This document shows, one piece after another, positions 56,741 through 64,000 of a stretch of 64,000 nucleotides of DNA. Location of the stretch: positions 25,032 to 89,031 of the forward strand of contig NZ_POJH01000010.1 of NCBI RefSeq assembly GCF_002960625.1. Reading direction: 5' to 3'. The notes below the pieces were generated by a model, which made no database searches, was not told where the DNA came from, and saw nothing but the letters and a program-made list of their open reading frames with translations. The translations under genes were made by a program, and so were the position numbers. Source of the DNA: Streptococcus suis. GTDB taxonomy: Bacteria; Bacillota; Bacilli; Lactobacillales; Streptococcaceae. Numbering within the stretch: the first letter of the stretch is position 1; every line of letters begins with the position of its first letter.

Positions 56741-56804
56741 TGATAACTATTCTAAACTTTCTTTAGAACAATTCTAATTATACTCTTTTTGAACTACTTG
56801 TCAA
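56741..56804 (-). promoter_or_regulatory. cupin-fetAB promoter with PerR-type boxes
   Basis: Minus strand TTGACA (56799-56804), 16-base spacer, TATAAT (56777-56782). TTAGAATTGTTCTAA (minus strand, 56763-56777), over the predicted start site, matches the streptococcal PerR box TTAGAATNATTCTAA at 13 of 14 fixed positions. A second, weaker copy (TTAGAATAGTTATCA, 56741-56755) lies exactly 22 bp further. Confidence 0.8.
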
Positions 56805-56854
56805 GCTTTTTTAGAAACATTATAATTTTCAGACAATACTTAGCCAATAGCTAA

Positions 56855-56876
56855 GAAAAAGCCACCTTTCGGCAGC
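56855..56876 (-). terminator. Terminator of the ABC-F gene
   Basis: GCTGCC GAAA GGTGGC hairpin on the minus strand (two G-T pairs) with a stable GAAA loop, then TTTTTCTT, just after the stop at 56884. Confidence 0.78.
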
Positions 56877-56883
56877 TTGCTTC

Positions 56884-58428
56884 TTATGTCAATTCATTAA
56901 AATCCCAAACATCGTCCACCCAGCCTTGATAGAAATCAGGCTCGTGGCAGACCATGAGGATAGAGCCCTTGTAGGCCTGAAGGGCACGTTTGAGTTCATC
57001 CTTGGCATCCACATCCAAGTGGTTAGTCGGCTCGTCCAGAACCAAGACATTGTTTTCACGGTTCATGAGCAAGCAGAAACGAACTTTGGCCTGCTCACCA
57101 CCTGAAAGGACTTGGATCTGGCTTTCGATATGTTTGGAAGTCAGACCGCAACGAGCCAAGGCTGCCCGAACTTCCGCCTGGTTAAGGGCTGGGAAGGCAT
57201 CCCAAACGGCTTCAAGAGGGGTCTGACGATTGCCTCCGGCTACTTCTTGTTCGAAATAACCTAGTTCTAGATGCTCACCGCGCTCCACAGAGCCACCAAG
57301 CGGTGGAATGATCCCCAGCAAACTTTTAAGAAGAGTAGATTTACCGATACCGTTGGCACCGACAATGGCAATCTTCTGGTTGCGTTCAAAGGTCAGATTG
57401 AGCGGTTTACGTGTCAAGACACGGTCGTAACCGATCTCCAAATCAGTCGTTTGGAAGATAAAGCGACTTGGAGTTCGAGCCATTTTGAAATCAAAGGATG
57501 GCTTTGGTTTCTCAGCTTGGAGTTCAATAATCTCCATCTTATCCAACTTCTTCTGGCGGGACATGGCCATGTTTCGTGTCGCAACGCGGGCCTTGTTACG
57601 GTTAACGAAGTCTTGCAAGTCTGCGATTTCCTTCTGCTGGCGTTCATAGGCTGCCTCTAACTGAGCTCGCTTCATGGCGTGAACTTCTTGGAACTGGTAA
57701 TAATCCCCTGTGTAACGGGTTAAGAGTTGATTTTCCACATGGTAGACAATGTTAATCACATCATTCAAGAAAGGAATATCGTGGGAAATCAAGACAAAGG
57801 CATTTTCATAGTTCTGCAAGTAACGTTTGAGCCAGTCAATGTGTTCGGCATCCAGGTAGTTGGTCGGCTCATCCAGAAGCAGGATATCAGGTTTTTCCAA
57901 GAGCAATTTTGCCAAAAGAACTTTAGTACGTTGACCACCTGATAACTCCGTCACATCCTTGTCCATGCCATAGTCCATGACACCTAGAGCACGCGCCACT
58001 TCGTCAATCTTGGCATCCAGCGTATAGAAATCACGGCTTTCCAAACGATCCTGCAGCTCACCAACCTCTTCCATGAGGGCATCCATATCGGCTCCCTCTT
58101 CTGCCATGGACATGTAAATGTCATTGATACGAGCTTCTGTCTTGAAAAGTTCATCGAATGCTGTCCGCAAGACATCACGGACTGATTGACCCTTTTCTAG
58201 TTTAGCATGCTGATCTAAATAACCTGCCGTTACATAGCGGGACCATTCTACCTTGCCTTCATCTGGCTGCAATTGACCTGTCACGATGGACATGAAGGTT
58301 GATTTCCCCTCGCCATTGGCACCAACAAGACCAATATGCTCCCCCTTCAACAAACGGAAGGAAACATTCTCAAAAATGGCACGGTCGCCAAAACCATGAC
58401 TTAAATTCTTTACTTCTAAAATACTCAT
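56884..58428 (-). CDS. ABC-F family ATPase (translation factor type)
   Basis: 514-residue protein with two ABC domains and no membrane part. First domain: Walker A GANGEGKST, signature LSGGQRTKVLLAKLL, Walker B LLLDEPTNYLD. Second: GANGIGKSTLLK, LSGGEQAKVRFCLL, VLVLDEPTNHLD. The linker (about 230-300; VHAMKRAQLEAAYERQQKEIADLQDFVNR) is the charged helical arm typical of ABC-F proteins that act on the ribosome. It resembles YbiT-like housekeeping members; antibiotic resistance is not indicated. A weak AGGAAA precedes the ATG. Confidence 0.92.
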   Translation of the reverse strand: MSILEVKNLSHGFGDRAIFENVSFRLLKGEHIGLVGANGEGKSTFMSIVTGQLQPDEGKVEWSRYVTAGYLDQHAKLEKGQSVRDVLRTAFDELFKTEARINDIYMSMAEEGADMDALMEEVGELQDRLESRDFYTLDAKIDEVARALGVMDYGMDKDVTELSGGQRTKVLLAKLLLEKPDILLLDEPTNYLDAEHIDWLKRYLQNYENAFVLISHDIPFLNDVINIVYHVENQLLTRYTGDYYQFQEVHAMKRAQLEAAYERQQKEIADLQDFVNRNKARVATRNMAMSRQKKLDKMEIIELQAEKPKPSFDFKMARTPSRFIFQTTDLEIGYDRVLTRKPLNLTFERNQKIAIVGANGIGKSTLLKSLLGIIPPLGGSVERGEHLELGYFEQEVAGGNRQTPLEAVWDAFPALNQAEVRAALARCGLTSKHIESQIQVLSGGEQAKVRFCLLMNRENNVLVLDEPTNHLDVDAKDELKRALQAYKGSILMVCHEPDFYQGWVDDVWDFNELT

Positions 58429-58449
58429 ATTTTCCTCATAACATCAAAG

Positions 58450-58480
58450 AACTGGAGCAAGCAACTCCAGTTTTTTATTT
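58450..58480 (+). terminator. Plus-oriented terminator-like hairpin between ABC-F and glmM genes
   Basis: AACTGGAG / CTCCAGTT stem (58450-58457, 58465-58472) followed on the plus strand by TTTTTTATTTTTATTTT; the minus-strand tail is weaker. Both neighbours are minus-strand genes. Confidence 0.7.
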
Positions 58481-58573
58481 TTATTTTCACTGTCTTGAGA
58501 GTAACTACTAGCCACCTACTCAATCTTGTGGATCCAGACAATGAAATCAGCTAAACGAATGATTGATTTCTGT

Positions 58574-59923
58574 TTAAATTCCAATTTCCGCACGGACTAC
58601 ATCGGCAATGGTGTCCACATAGTAATCGACTTCAGCATCCGTTGGTGCTTCTGCCATAACACGCAAGAGTGGCTCGGTACCACTTGGACGGACCAAGATA
58701 CGCCCGTTTCCAGCCATTTCTGCTTCCATTTTTTCAATGATAGCTGCAATAGCAGGCACTTCCATGGCCTTGTCCTTCATGCTGTTTTCCACACGGATAT
58801 TGACCAATTTTTGTGGGTAAATGGATACTTCTGCTGCCAATTCAGAAAGTGTTTTACCAGTTTCTTTCATGATTTTGGTCAATTGCACAGCGGTCAACTG
58901 ACCATCACCTGTAGTGTTATAATCCATGAGAATGACGTGTCCAGACTGCTCACCGCCGACATTATAGCCACCTTTGCGCATTTCTTCGACAACATAACGG
59001 TCGCCGACTGCGGTCACAGCTTTTTCAATCCCCTCACGGTCCAAAGCCTTATGGAAACCAAGGTTAGACATAACCGTTGTGACAATAGTGTTTTTAGCAA
59101 GAAGTCCCTTGTCTGCTAAGTACTTACCTACGATATACATGATACGGTCACCGTCAACCAAGTCACCATTTTCATCGACAGCAATCAAGCGGTCACTGTC
59201 ACCATCAAAGGCCAGACCGATTTGGCTTCCTGTTTCCTTGACCAATTCTTGCAACTGCTCAGGATGGGTTGAACCAACTCCCTCGTTGATATTCAAGCCG
59301 TCTGGATTTTCAGCCATAACTGTCAAATCAGCTCCCAAATCCGCAAAAATTTGACGAGCAGAGGTTGAGGCTGCACCATTAGCAGTATCCAAGGCCACTT
59401 TCATGCCTTCCAACTGAGTACCAGTCGATACTAGGAAGGACTCGTACTTGCGCAAGCCTTCTGGATAATCGACCACATCCCCCAAACCTTGTGCAGATGG
59501 ACGTGGTAGCGTATCTTCTTCAGCATCCAAGAGAGCTTCAATCTCTGCCTCCAAGGCATCGTCCAACTTAAAGCCGTCGCCCGCAAAGAACTTTATACCG
59601 TTATCTTGAGCAGGGTTATGACTGGCTGAAATCATAACACCAGCGCTAGCTTTTTCTGTTTTCACCAAGTGAGCTACACCTGGTGTTGCAAGGACACCTA
59701 GTTTATAGACGTGAATTCCAGCTGATAAAAGTCCAGCAACCAAGGCAGCTTCCAACATTTGTCCCGAAATACGTGTATCACGCGCCACAAAGACACGAGG
59801 TACATCCGTTTCATGTTGACTAAGCACATAACCACCAAAACGACCCAGTTTGAAGGCCAATTCTGGCGTCAATTCTACGTTTGCTTCTCCGCGGACACCG
59901 TCCGTACCAAAATATTTACCCAT
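58574..59923 (-). CDS. glmM: Phosphoglucosamine mutase
   Basis: Converts glucosamine 6-phosphate to glucosamine 1-phosphate for peptidoglycan precursor synthesis. 449 residues. The start [15 protein letters not shown], the phosphoserine loop [11 protein letters not shown] (Ser101), the Mg site [14 protein letters not shown], and the C-terminal phosphate site [16 protein letters not shown] are all intact. AAGAGG precedes the ATG. It completes the cdaA-cdaR-glmM operon; in other Firmicutes GlmM binds and restrains CdaA. Confidence 0.98.
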   Translation of the reverse strand: MGKYFGTDGVRGEANVELTPELAFKLGRFGGYVLSQHETDVPRVFVARDTRISGQMLEAALVAGLLSAGIHVYKLGVLATPGVAHLVKTEKASAGVMISASHNPAQDNGIKFFAGDGFKLDDALEAEIEALLDAEEDTLPRPSAQGLGDVVDYPEGLRKYESFLVSTGTQLEGMKVALDTANGAASTSARQIFADLGADLTVMAENPDGLNINEGVGSTHPEQLQELVKETGSQIGLAFDGDSDRLIAVDENGDLVDGDRIMYIVGKYLADKGLLAKNTIVTTVMSNLGFHKALDREGIEKAVTAVGDRYVVEEMRKGGYNVGGEQSGHVILMDYNTTGDGQLTAVQLTKIMKETGKTLSELAAEVSIYPQKLVNIRVENSMKDKAMEVPAIAAIIEKMEAEMAGNGRILVRPSGTEPLLRVMAEAPTDAEVDYYVDTIADVVRAEIGI

Positions 59924-59938
59924 TTTAAAATTTACCTC

Positions 59939-60643
59939 TTATTTCGTTTTTGTTATGGTGATTTGTAGGTTGGCTTCTGTTTGTGATAAAACAACTGGCA
60001 AGACATTGCCATCACCATCTACTGCCTGCAACTTCGCTGTTCCACTATAATTAGCAGATAAATTGCTGACATCTACTGCGATTGCCTCGATGTGATCAAT
60101 CTTAGCCATGGTTTCTTCATCCGTTGTTACTTTTACAGTATCGACATTGACAGAAACCTTAGAAAGACTATAACCTTCTGCCAACTGGTTACTATAAACC
60201 TTAGCTTCAACAGGTAGAGCCTTACTGACACGCTTACCTATTTTTACAGAAATAGCATCTGGTGCTAGGGTCGCTGTTACCCCTGCTGGTAGGTTGGCCA
60301 ATTGGAGTTTTACAATATTGGTGCCTGCCTTCATCTCCTTCAAATCTGCGACAACTTGAAAAGTTCGCGTAGATTCATCGGATTCCCGTTGCAAAAGCAC
60401 TCGATTGGATCCTCTCAACTCAACAGTCACTGTTGATGAGAAACCTGAAATAAAGTACTCACTGGTATTGTATTCAATATCTATCGGCACATTATTTAAG
60501 GTATGAACATAGGTTTCTGACTCCGTATTCTGAGCGGCTGTTTCCGAATTTTTATAGTTGGTAGTAGTCGCATAGAAAAAAAGCAAAAGCGCTAAGAATA
60601 ATGAGAGAAGTAAGTGACCTACAGCTTTAAATTTTTCTTGCAT
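59939..60643 (-). CDS. cdaR: CdaA regulatory protein CdaR (YbbR domains)
   Basis: 234-residue membrane-anchored protein: one N-terminal helix (about 9-27) and an extracytoplasmic part with about two YbbR-like beta domains (VPIDIEYNTSEYFISGFSSTVTVELRGSNRVL; LPVEAKVYSNQLAEGYSLSKVSVNVDTVKVTTDEETMAKIDHI). CdaR modulates the diadenylate cyclase CdaA. It is shorter than the four-domain Bacillus protein, as expected in streptococci. It overlaps cdaA by 17 bases. Confidence 0.92.
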   Translation of the reverse strand: MQEKFKAVGHLLLSLFLALLLFFYATTTNYKNSETAAQNTESETYVHTLNNVPIDIEYNTSEYFISGFSSTVTVELRGSNRVLLQRESDESTRTFQVVADLKEMKAGTNIVKLQLANLPAGVTATLAPDAISVKIGKRVSKALPVEAKVYSNQLAEGYSLSKVSVNVDTVKVTTDEETMAKIDHIEAIAVDVSNLSANYSGTAKLQAVDGDGNVLPVVLSQTEANLQITITKTK

Positions 60644-61487
60644 GTTTGCCCCCTCTCAATCGCTTCAAAAATGTGTTTTTCTCCTGATTGTCAGAACCGA
60701 AAATAGTCCATAGTTCAGCCTCAAATTCCTCCAAGCTCAAATCATGCTTGAAATTACCATTATGAGCAATGGAAATACTACCCGTTTCCTCTGAAACTAT
60801 GAAAACAAAGGCATCTGAAACCTCTGACAAACCAATCGCAGCCCGGTGCCTAGTGCCAAATTCTTTTGAAATACCTGCACTTTCAGACAGGGGTAGGTAG
60901 GCACAGGAAACCGCCACCTTATCATCCTTGATAATAACTGCTCCATCATGCAAGGGGGTATTAGGAATGAATATATTTATCAATAATTCACGCGAAATAT
61001 CTGCGTTCAGCGAAATACCCGTTGCCCTATATTCTTGCAAGGTTTGAGCCTGCTCCACTGCCACAAGTGCTCCAATTTTACGCGGTGACATATAGGCTGC
61101 AGATTTTACAAGGGCATCAATGAGCTTTTCTTCCTTACTGAGCGTATTAGCTGAAAAAATATGGGTCGTCCGTCCTAACTTTTCAAGCATGGCTCGCAGT
61201 TCTGGAGCAAAAATAACAACTGCTGCGATAACTCCATAGGTGATGACCTGATTGATCAACCAGGCAATGGTCTGCAAACCAAATAAACTAGCAAGAAGTT
61301 GTGCAATGATAAAGAGAAATACCCCACGGATGAGGGTCATAATCTTCGTACCAGCAATAGCCTTACTAAAATTATAAATCAAATAAACAACGATGCTGAT
61401 GTCAATCAAGTGTAGGATAGCTACCCAAGGACTAGCAATCAGACTTGACCAATACCCAGCATCCAGTAACTGGCTTAAGTTTAACAT
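60627..61487 (-). CDS. cdaA: Diadenylate cyclase CdaA
   Basis: Makes c-di-AMP from two ATP at the membrane; c-di-AMP governs potassium and osmotic balance and cell wall homeostasis. 286 residues: three N-terminal membrane helices (about 21-95) and a DAC domain with the catalytic DGA (181-183, LHDGAVII) and GTRHRAAIG (211-219). AGGAAG lies 12 bases before the ATG. The promoter TATAAT on the minus strand lies near 61531-61536. It is divergent from murT and is first in the cdaA-cdaR-glmM operon. Confidence 0.97.
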   Translation of the reverse strand: MLNLSQLLDAGYWSSLIASPWVAILHLIDISIVVYLIYNFSKAIAGTKIMTLIRGVFLFIIAQLLASLFGLQTIAWLINQVITYGVIAAVVIFAPELRAMLEKLGRTTHIFSANTLSKEEKLIDALVKSAAYMSPRKIGALVAVEQAQTLQEYRATGISLNADISRELLINIFIPNTPLHDGAVIIKDDKVAVSCAYLPLSESAGISKEFGTRHRAAIGLSEVSDAFVFIVSEETGSISIAHNGNFKHDLSLEEFEAELWTIFGSDNQEKNTFLKRLRGGKHARKI

Positions 61488-61654
61488 AGGTTTCTCATAC
61501 TTCCTAACTCGTACATGGTAACGTTTCTATTATATCACATTTTTTCTTTCTTTTTTTAGAAAAGGATGAAGATAGGATTAAATTTATTACAAATAGTCAT
61601 CAGAAATGTATCAGTATTTCTACATACTCCGTTCTAGAAAATCCCTGACCTTTA

Positions 61655-61663
61655 TGATAAAAT
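61655..61663 (+). promoter_or_regulatory. Extended -10 promoter of murT (leaderless)
   Basis: TGATAAAAT (61655-61663) with TAGAAA (61635-61640) 17 bases upstream of the -10 hexamer, then exactly six bases (AGTCCC) and the murT ATG. No Shine-Dalgarno is present. Confidence 0.7.
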
Positions 61664-61669
61664 AGTCCC

Positions 61670-63013
61670 ATGAAAATAAATACTTTATTAGGGATTGCCG
61701 CAGGGAAGACCAGCCAGTTTGTCCTCAACAAACTGGGCCGAGGAACTACCTTGCCTGGTAAAATTGCCCTCACATTCGATAAACATATTTTAGATAGTTT
61801 GGCTAAGGATTATGAAGTCGTTGTTGTGACAGGTACCAACGGTAAGACTTTAACAACTGCACTGACAGTCGGTATTCTCCAAGAAGCCTTTGGCGAAATC
61901 ACGACCAATACCAGCGGTGCCAATATGATTACAGGGATTACGGCAACCTTTTTATCTGCCAAGAAAAACAAAAACGGCAAGAAGATTGCCGTCTTGGAAA
62001 TCGACGAAGCCAGCCTTGCCCGCGTGACCGACTTTATCAAGCCTAGCTTAATCGTCTTTACCAATATCTTCCGTGACCAGATGGATCGCTACGGTGAGAT
62101 TTACACCACCTACCAGATGATTTTGGACGGGGCTGCAAAAGCTCCGCAGGCAACCATTTTGGCCAACGGTGACAGCCCGCTTTTCAACTCGACAAACGTT
62201 ATCAATCCAGTGAAATACTACGGTTTTGCGACAGAGGAGCATCAGCCACGTCTGGCCCACTACAATACCGAGGGGGTTCTCTGCCCGCATTGCCACCAGA
62301 TTATCCAGTACAAGCTCAATACCTACGCCAACTTGGGCAGCTACATCTGTAACAACTGTGGCTTTAGCCGACCTGAGTTGGACTACAAGTTGACCGAACT
62401 AAAAGAAATCACCAATACTTCTTCTACCTTTGCCATTGACGGTCAGGATTACAAAATCAACATCGGAGGCCTCTACAACATATACAATGCCCTAGCAGCT
62501 GTCAGCGTGGCAGAATTTTTCGGCGTATCTCCTGAGAAAATCAAGGCAGGATTTGACAAGTCTAAGGCAGTCTTCGGTCGCCAAGAAACCTTTAAATTGG
62601 GCGATAAAGATTGTACTCTGGTCTTGATTAAAAATCCTGTCGGTGCAACCCAGGCTATTGAAATGATGAAACTGGCTCCTTACGATTTTAGCCTGTCTGT
62701 CCTTCTCAATGCCAACTACGCTGATGGAATTGATACCAGCTGGATTTGGGACGCCGACTTTGAACAAATCACTCAAATGGACATTCCACAAGTCTTTGCA
62801 GGCGGTGTTCGCTCTTCTGAAATTGCCCGTCGCCTCCGTGTGACTGGCTATCCAGAGGACCAGATTACTGAAACACCAAAACTGGAAGACATCATGACCT
62901 TGATCGAGCAGTCCAGCAGTCAGCATGCCTATATCCTCGCAACCTATACGGCTATGCTGGAATTCCGCGACCTGCTGGCTCAATGCCAAGCCGTTGGAAA
63001 GGAGATGAAATAA
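61670..63013 (+). CDS. murT: Lipid II isoglutaminyl synthase, MurT subunit
   Basis: Mur ligase-like subunit that, with GatD, amidates the alpha-carboxyl of glutamate in lipid II to isoglutamine. 447 residues. The ATP loop is [14 protein letters not shown] (53-66), and there is a four-cysteine zinc ribbon (CPHC ... CNNC, about 204-230) inside the central domain, followed by [21 protein letters not shown] and the C-terminal DUF1727 domain. It lacks a ribosome binding site. It overlaps gatD by one base (TAATG). Confidence 0.96.
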   Translation: MKINTLLGIAAGKTSQFVLNKLGRGTTLPGKIALTFDKHILDSLAKDYEVVVVTGTNGKTLTTALTVGILQEAFGEITTNTSGANMITGITATFLSAKKNKNGKKIAVLEIDEASLARVTDFIKPSLIVFTNIFRDQMDRYGEIYTTYQMILDGAAKAPQATILANGDSPLFNSTNVINPVKYYGFATEEHQPRLAHYNTEGVLCPHCHQIIQYKLNTYANLGSYICNNCGFSRPELDYKLTELKEITNTSSTFAIDGQDYKINIGGLYNIYNALAAVSVAEFFGVSPEKIKAGFDKSKAVFGRQETFKLGDKDCTLVLIKNPVGATQAIEMMKLAPYDFSLSVLLNANYADGIDTSWIWDADFEQITQMDIPQVFAGGVRSSEIARRLRVTGYPEDQITETPKLEDIMTLIEQSSSQHAYILATYTAMLEFRDLLAQCQAVGKEMK

Positions 63014-63798
63014 TGGTCTATACGTCATTAAAAAGTCCTGAAAAAGACTACACTTATGATCTCCACATCGCCCACCTCTACGGTGATTTGATGAACACCT
63101 ACGGCGACAACGGCAATATCCTCATGCTCAAGTATGTGGCTGAAAAGCTGGGGGCTCGTGTTCAGGTGGACATCGTTTCGCTGACAGATGAGTTTGACAA
63201 GGATTTCTACGACATCGCCTTTTTCGGTGGTGGTCAGGACTATGAGCAGTCTATTTTAGCCAAGGATTTACCGATAAAAAAAGACAGCCTAGCAGACTTT
63301 ATCGAAAACGATGGCGTCATGCTGGCTATCTGCGGTGGCTTCCAGTTGCTCGGTCAATATTATATTGAAGCAGGCGGCCGCAAGATTGACGGACTGGGTA
63401 TCATGGGCCACTACACCCTCAACCAGACCAACAACCGTTACATCGGTGACATCAAAATTCACAATGATGAATTCAACGAAACCTACTATGGTTTTGAAAA
63501 CCACCAAGGCCGTACCTTCCTAGCTGACAACCAAAAACCGCTGGGCAAGGTTGTCTATGGCAATGGCAACAACAAGGAAGACGGTGGCGAAGGCCTGCAC
63601 TACAAAAACACCTTCGGCAGCTACTTCCACGGACCAATCCTGTCCCGCAATGCCAACCTAGCCTACCGCCTAGTCACAACTGCACTCCGTAAAAAATACG
63701 GACAAGACATCCAACTTGCCAGCTACGCTGACATCCTCAGCAAAGAAGTCGCTGAAGAATACGGCGATGTGAAAAGCAAGGCAGAATTTGATAAATAA
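63013..63798 (+). CDS. gatD: Lipid II isoglutaminyl synthase, GatD glutaminase subunit
   Basis: Class I glutamine amidotransferase supplying ammonia to MurT. 261 residues from the ATG at 63013, overlapping the murT stop by one base; an in-frame ATG at 62983 inside murT is rejected. The nucleophile is Cys107 in [10 protein letters not shown], and the catalytic histidine lies in [28 protein letters not shown] near the start is GatD-specific. The complex is essential in pneumococcus for efficient cross-linking. The operon ends at the hairpin after 63802. Confidence 0.96.
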   Translation: MVYTSLKSPEKDYTYDLHIAHLYGDLMNTYGDNGNILMLKYVAEKLGARVQVDIVSLTDEFDKDFYDIAFFGGGQDYEQSILAKDLPIKKDSLADFIENDGVMLAICGGFQLLGQYYIEAGGRKIDGLGIMGHYTLNQTNNRYIGDIKIHNDEFNETYYGFENHQGRTFLADNQKPLGKVVYGNGNNKEDGGEGLHYKNTFGSYFHGPILSRNANLAYRLVTTALRKKYGQDIQLASYADILSKEVAEEYGDVKSKAEFDK

Positions 63799-63801
63799 AG
63801 C

Positions 63802-63836
63802 AAAACCGCTTCTGATATTCAGAGGCGGTTTTGTTA
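63802..63836. terminator. Bidirectional terminator after gatD
   Basis: AAAACCGC..TCT / AGA..GCGGTTTT stem (63802-63813, 63821-63832) with T runs on both strands; also serves the minus-strand ORFs at the right edge. Confidence 0.87.
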
Positions 63837-63843
63837 TTTTCTA

Positions 63844-63900
63844 TTAACTTATATTCCCTTTAGTAACGTGTAACTTTCCAAATTTAAAAAAGCGACTCAT
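63844..63900 (-). CDS. 18-residue peptide ORF (MSRFFKFGKLHVTKGNIS)
   Basis: ATG at 63900 with GGGAGG 9-10 bases upstream and a stop at 63844, just before a terminator. The peptide is basic with an aromatic start. I do not recognise it with certainty. It could be a signalling or ribosomally made peptide precursor, or the 5' remnant of a longer broken gene. The stop of the upstream partial ORF overlaps its ribosome binding site region, suggesting coupling. Confidence 0.5.
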   Translation of the reverse strand: MSRFFKFGKLHVTKGNIS

Positions 63901-63904
63901 AGAA

Positions 63905-64000
63905 TTATTTCCTCCCGTTAAATAATAGATAACTATTAAAAATAGACAATACTTGCTCATAAGTAACGGTACTTAAATTGTTTACTTTGGCGTGTTTCAC
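63905..64000 (-). CDS. C-terminal end of an unidentified minus-strand ORF (partial)
   Basis: Open from the window edge to a TAA at 63907-63905; the visible 31 residues end [19 protein letters not shown]. Too short to identify. Its end is placed directly before the small peptide ORF. It could be the tail of a regulator or of any other gene; this needs the flanking sequence. Confidence 0.4.
   Translation of the reverse strand: MKHAKVNNLSTVTYEQVLSIFNSYLLFNGRK

Noticed and set aside
58526..59119. 197-codon plus-strand ORF opposite glmM
   Set aside because: Antisense frame of glmM, rich in His, Phe and Cys, without a ribosome binding site.

Overview
The window looks like the core chromosome of a low-GC Streptococcus, most like Streptococcus suis or a close relative. 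This rests on gene content and order: a c-a-b-delta-alpha-gamma-beta ATP synthase operon, the msmR/aga/msmEFG/gtfA/dexB sugar locus, livJHMGF, cdaA-cdaR-glmM beside murT-gatD, extended -10 (TGnTATAAT) promoters and streptococcal operator types. The species is inferred, not proven. No tRNA, rRNA, intact insertion sequence, prophage or CRISPR array was seen.

Layout. 1-8009 (minus): ATP synthase operon, cut at atpD by the window edge, then a diacylglycerol-kinase-like lipid kinase and ligA. 8135-9992 (plus): a 45-residue acidic protein, an ArsP-type permease and its TIGR03943-type partner. 10072-12835 (plus): zwf, an AlkD-like protein and a GNAT acetyltransferase. 12860-16569 (minus): ftsY, two Cof-type phosphatases, a VOC protein and a LapA-like protein. 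16843-23361 (minus): livJHMGF, ylbG, clpP, upp. 23439-32904: alpha-galactoside/sucrose utilisation (aga-msmEFG-gtfA-dexB) divergent from msmR. 33271-38052 (minus): an AEC transporter with a 2-hydroxyacid dehydrogenase, then two PLP enzymes of sulphur amino acid metabolism. 38254-40491 (plus): three paralogous small membrane proteins, a tRNA methyltransferase-like gene, a GIY-YIG gene and a K+ channel-like gene. 40511-48268 (minus): a type I restriction-modification locus with unusual extra parts. 48442-51001 (plus): mnmE and an envelope-anchored unknown. 51034-59923 (minus): lemA/TPM pair, GNAT, pepV, cupin-fetAB, an ABC-F protein and glmM. 59939-61487 (minus): cdaR and cdaA. 61670-63798 (plus): murT-gatD. 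The right edge holds an 18-codon peptide ORF behind a truncated minus-strand ORF.

Regulation readable in the DNA. CodY boxes (14/15 matches) lie in the -35/-10 spacer of three promoters (zwf, livH, livJ). A CtsR operator covers the clpP promoter. A PerR-type box with a second degenerate copy 22 bp away sits at a cupin-fetAB iron-export operon. A cre-like site precedes aga. Three genes (ligA, the methyltransferase at 39125, murT) have an extended -10 followed by exactly six bases and then ATG, which predicts leaderless mRNAs.

Best candidates for something undescribed. (1) The 700-bp gap between hsdS and hsdM: two tandem minus-strand small RNA genes of about 115-125 nt, each with promoter and terminator, facing a plus-strand transcript carrying a 32-codon ORF with a strong ribosome binding site. 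This is the layout of a type I toxin-antitoxin module inside a restriction-modification operon. (2) A 42-codon leader ORF, with a terminator-like hairpin inside it, whose stop overlaps the hsdR start. (3) A HEPN-like protein between hsdR and hsdS. (4) Repeated 'hairpin - CCYATYTCCRACCT box - hairpin' units at the 3' ends of two operons. (5) The tandem small membrane protein family at 38254-39048.
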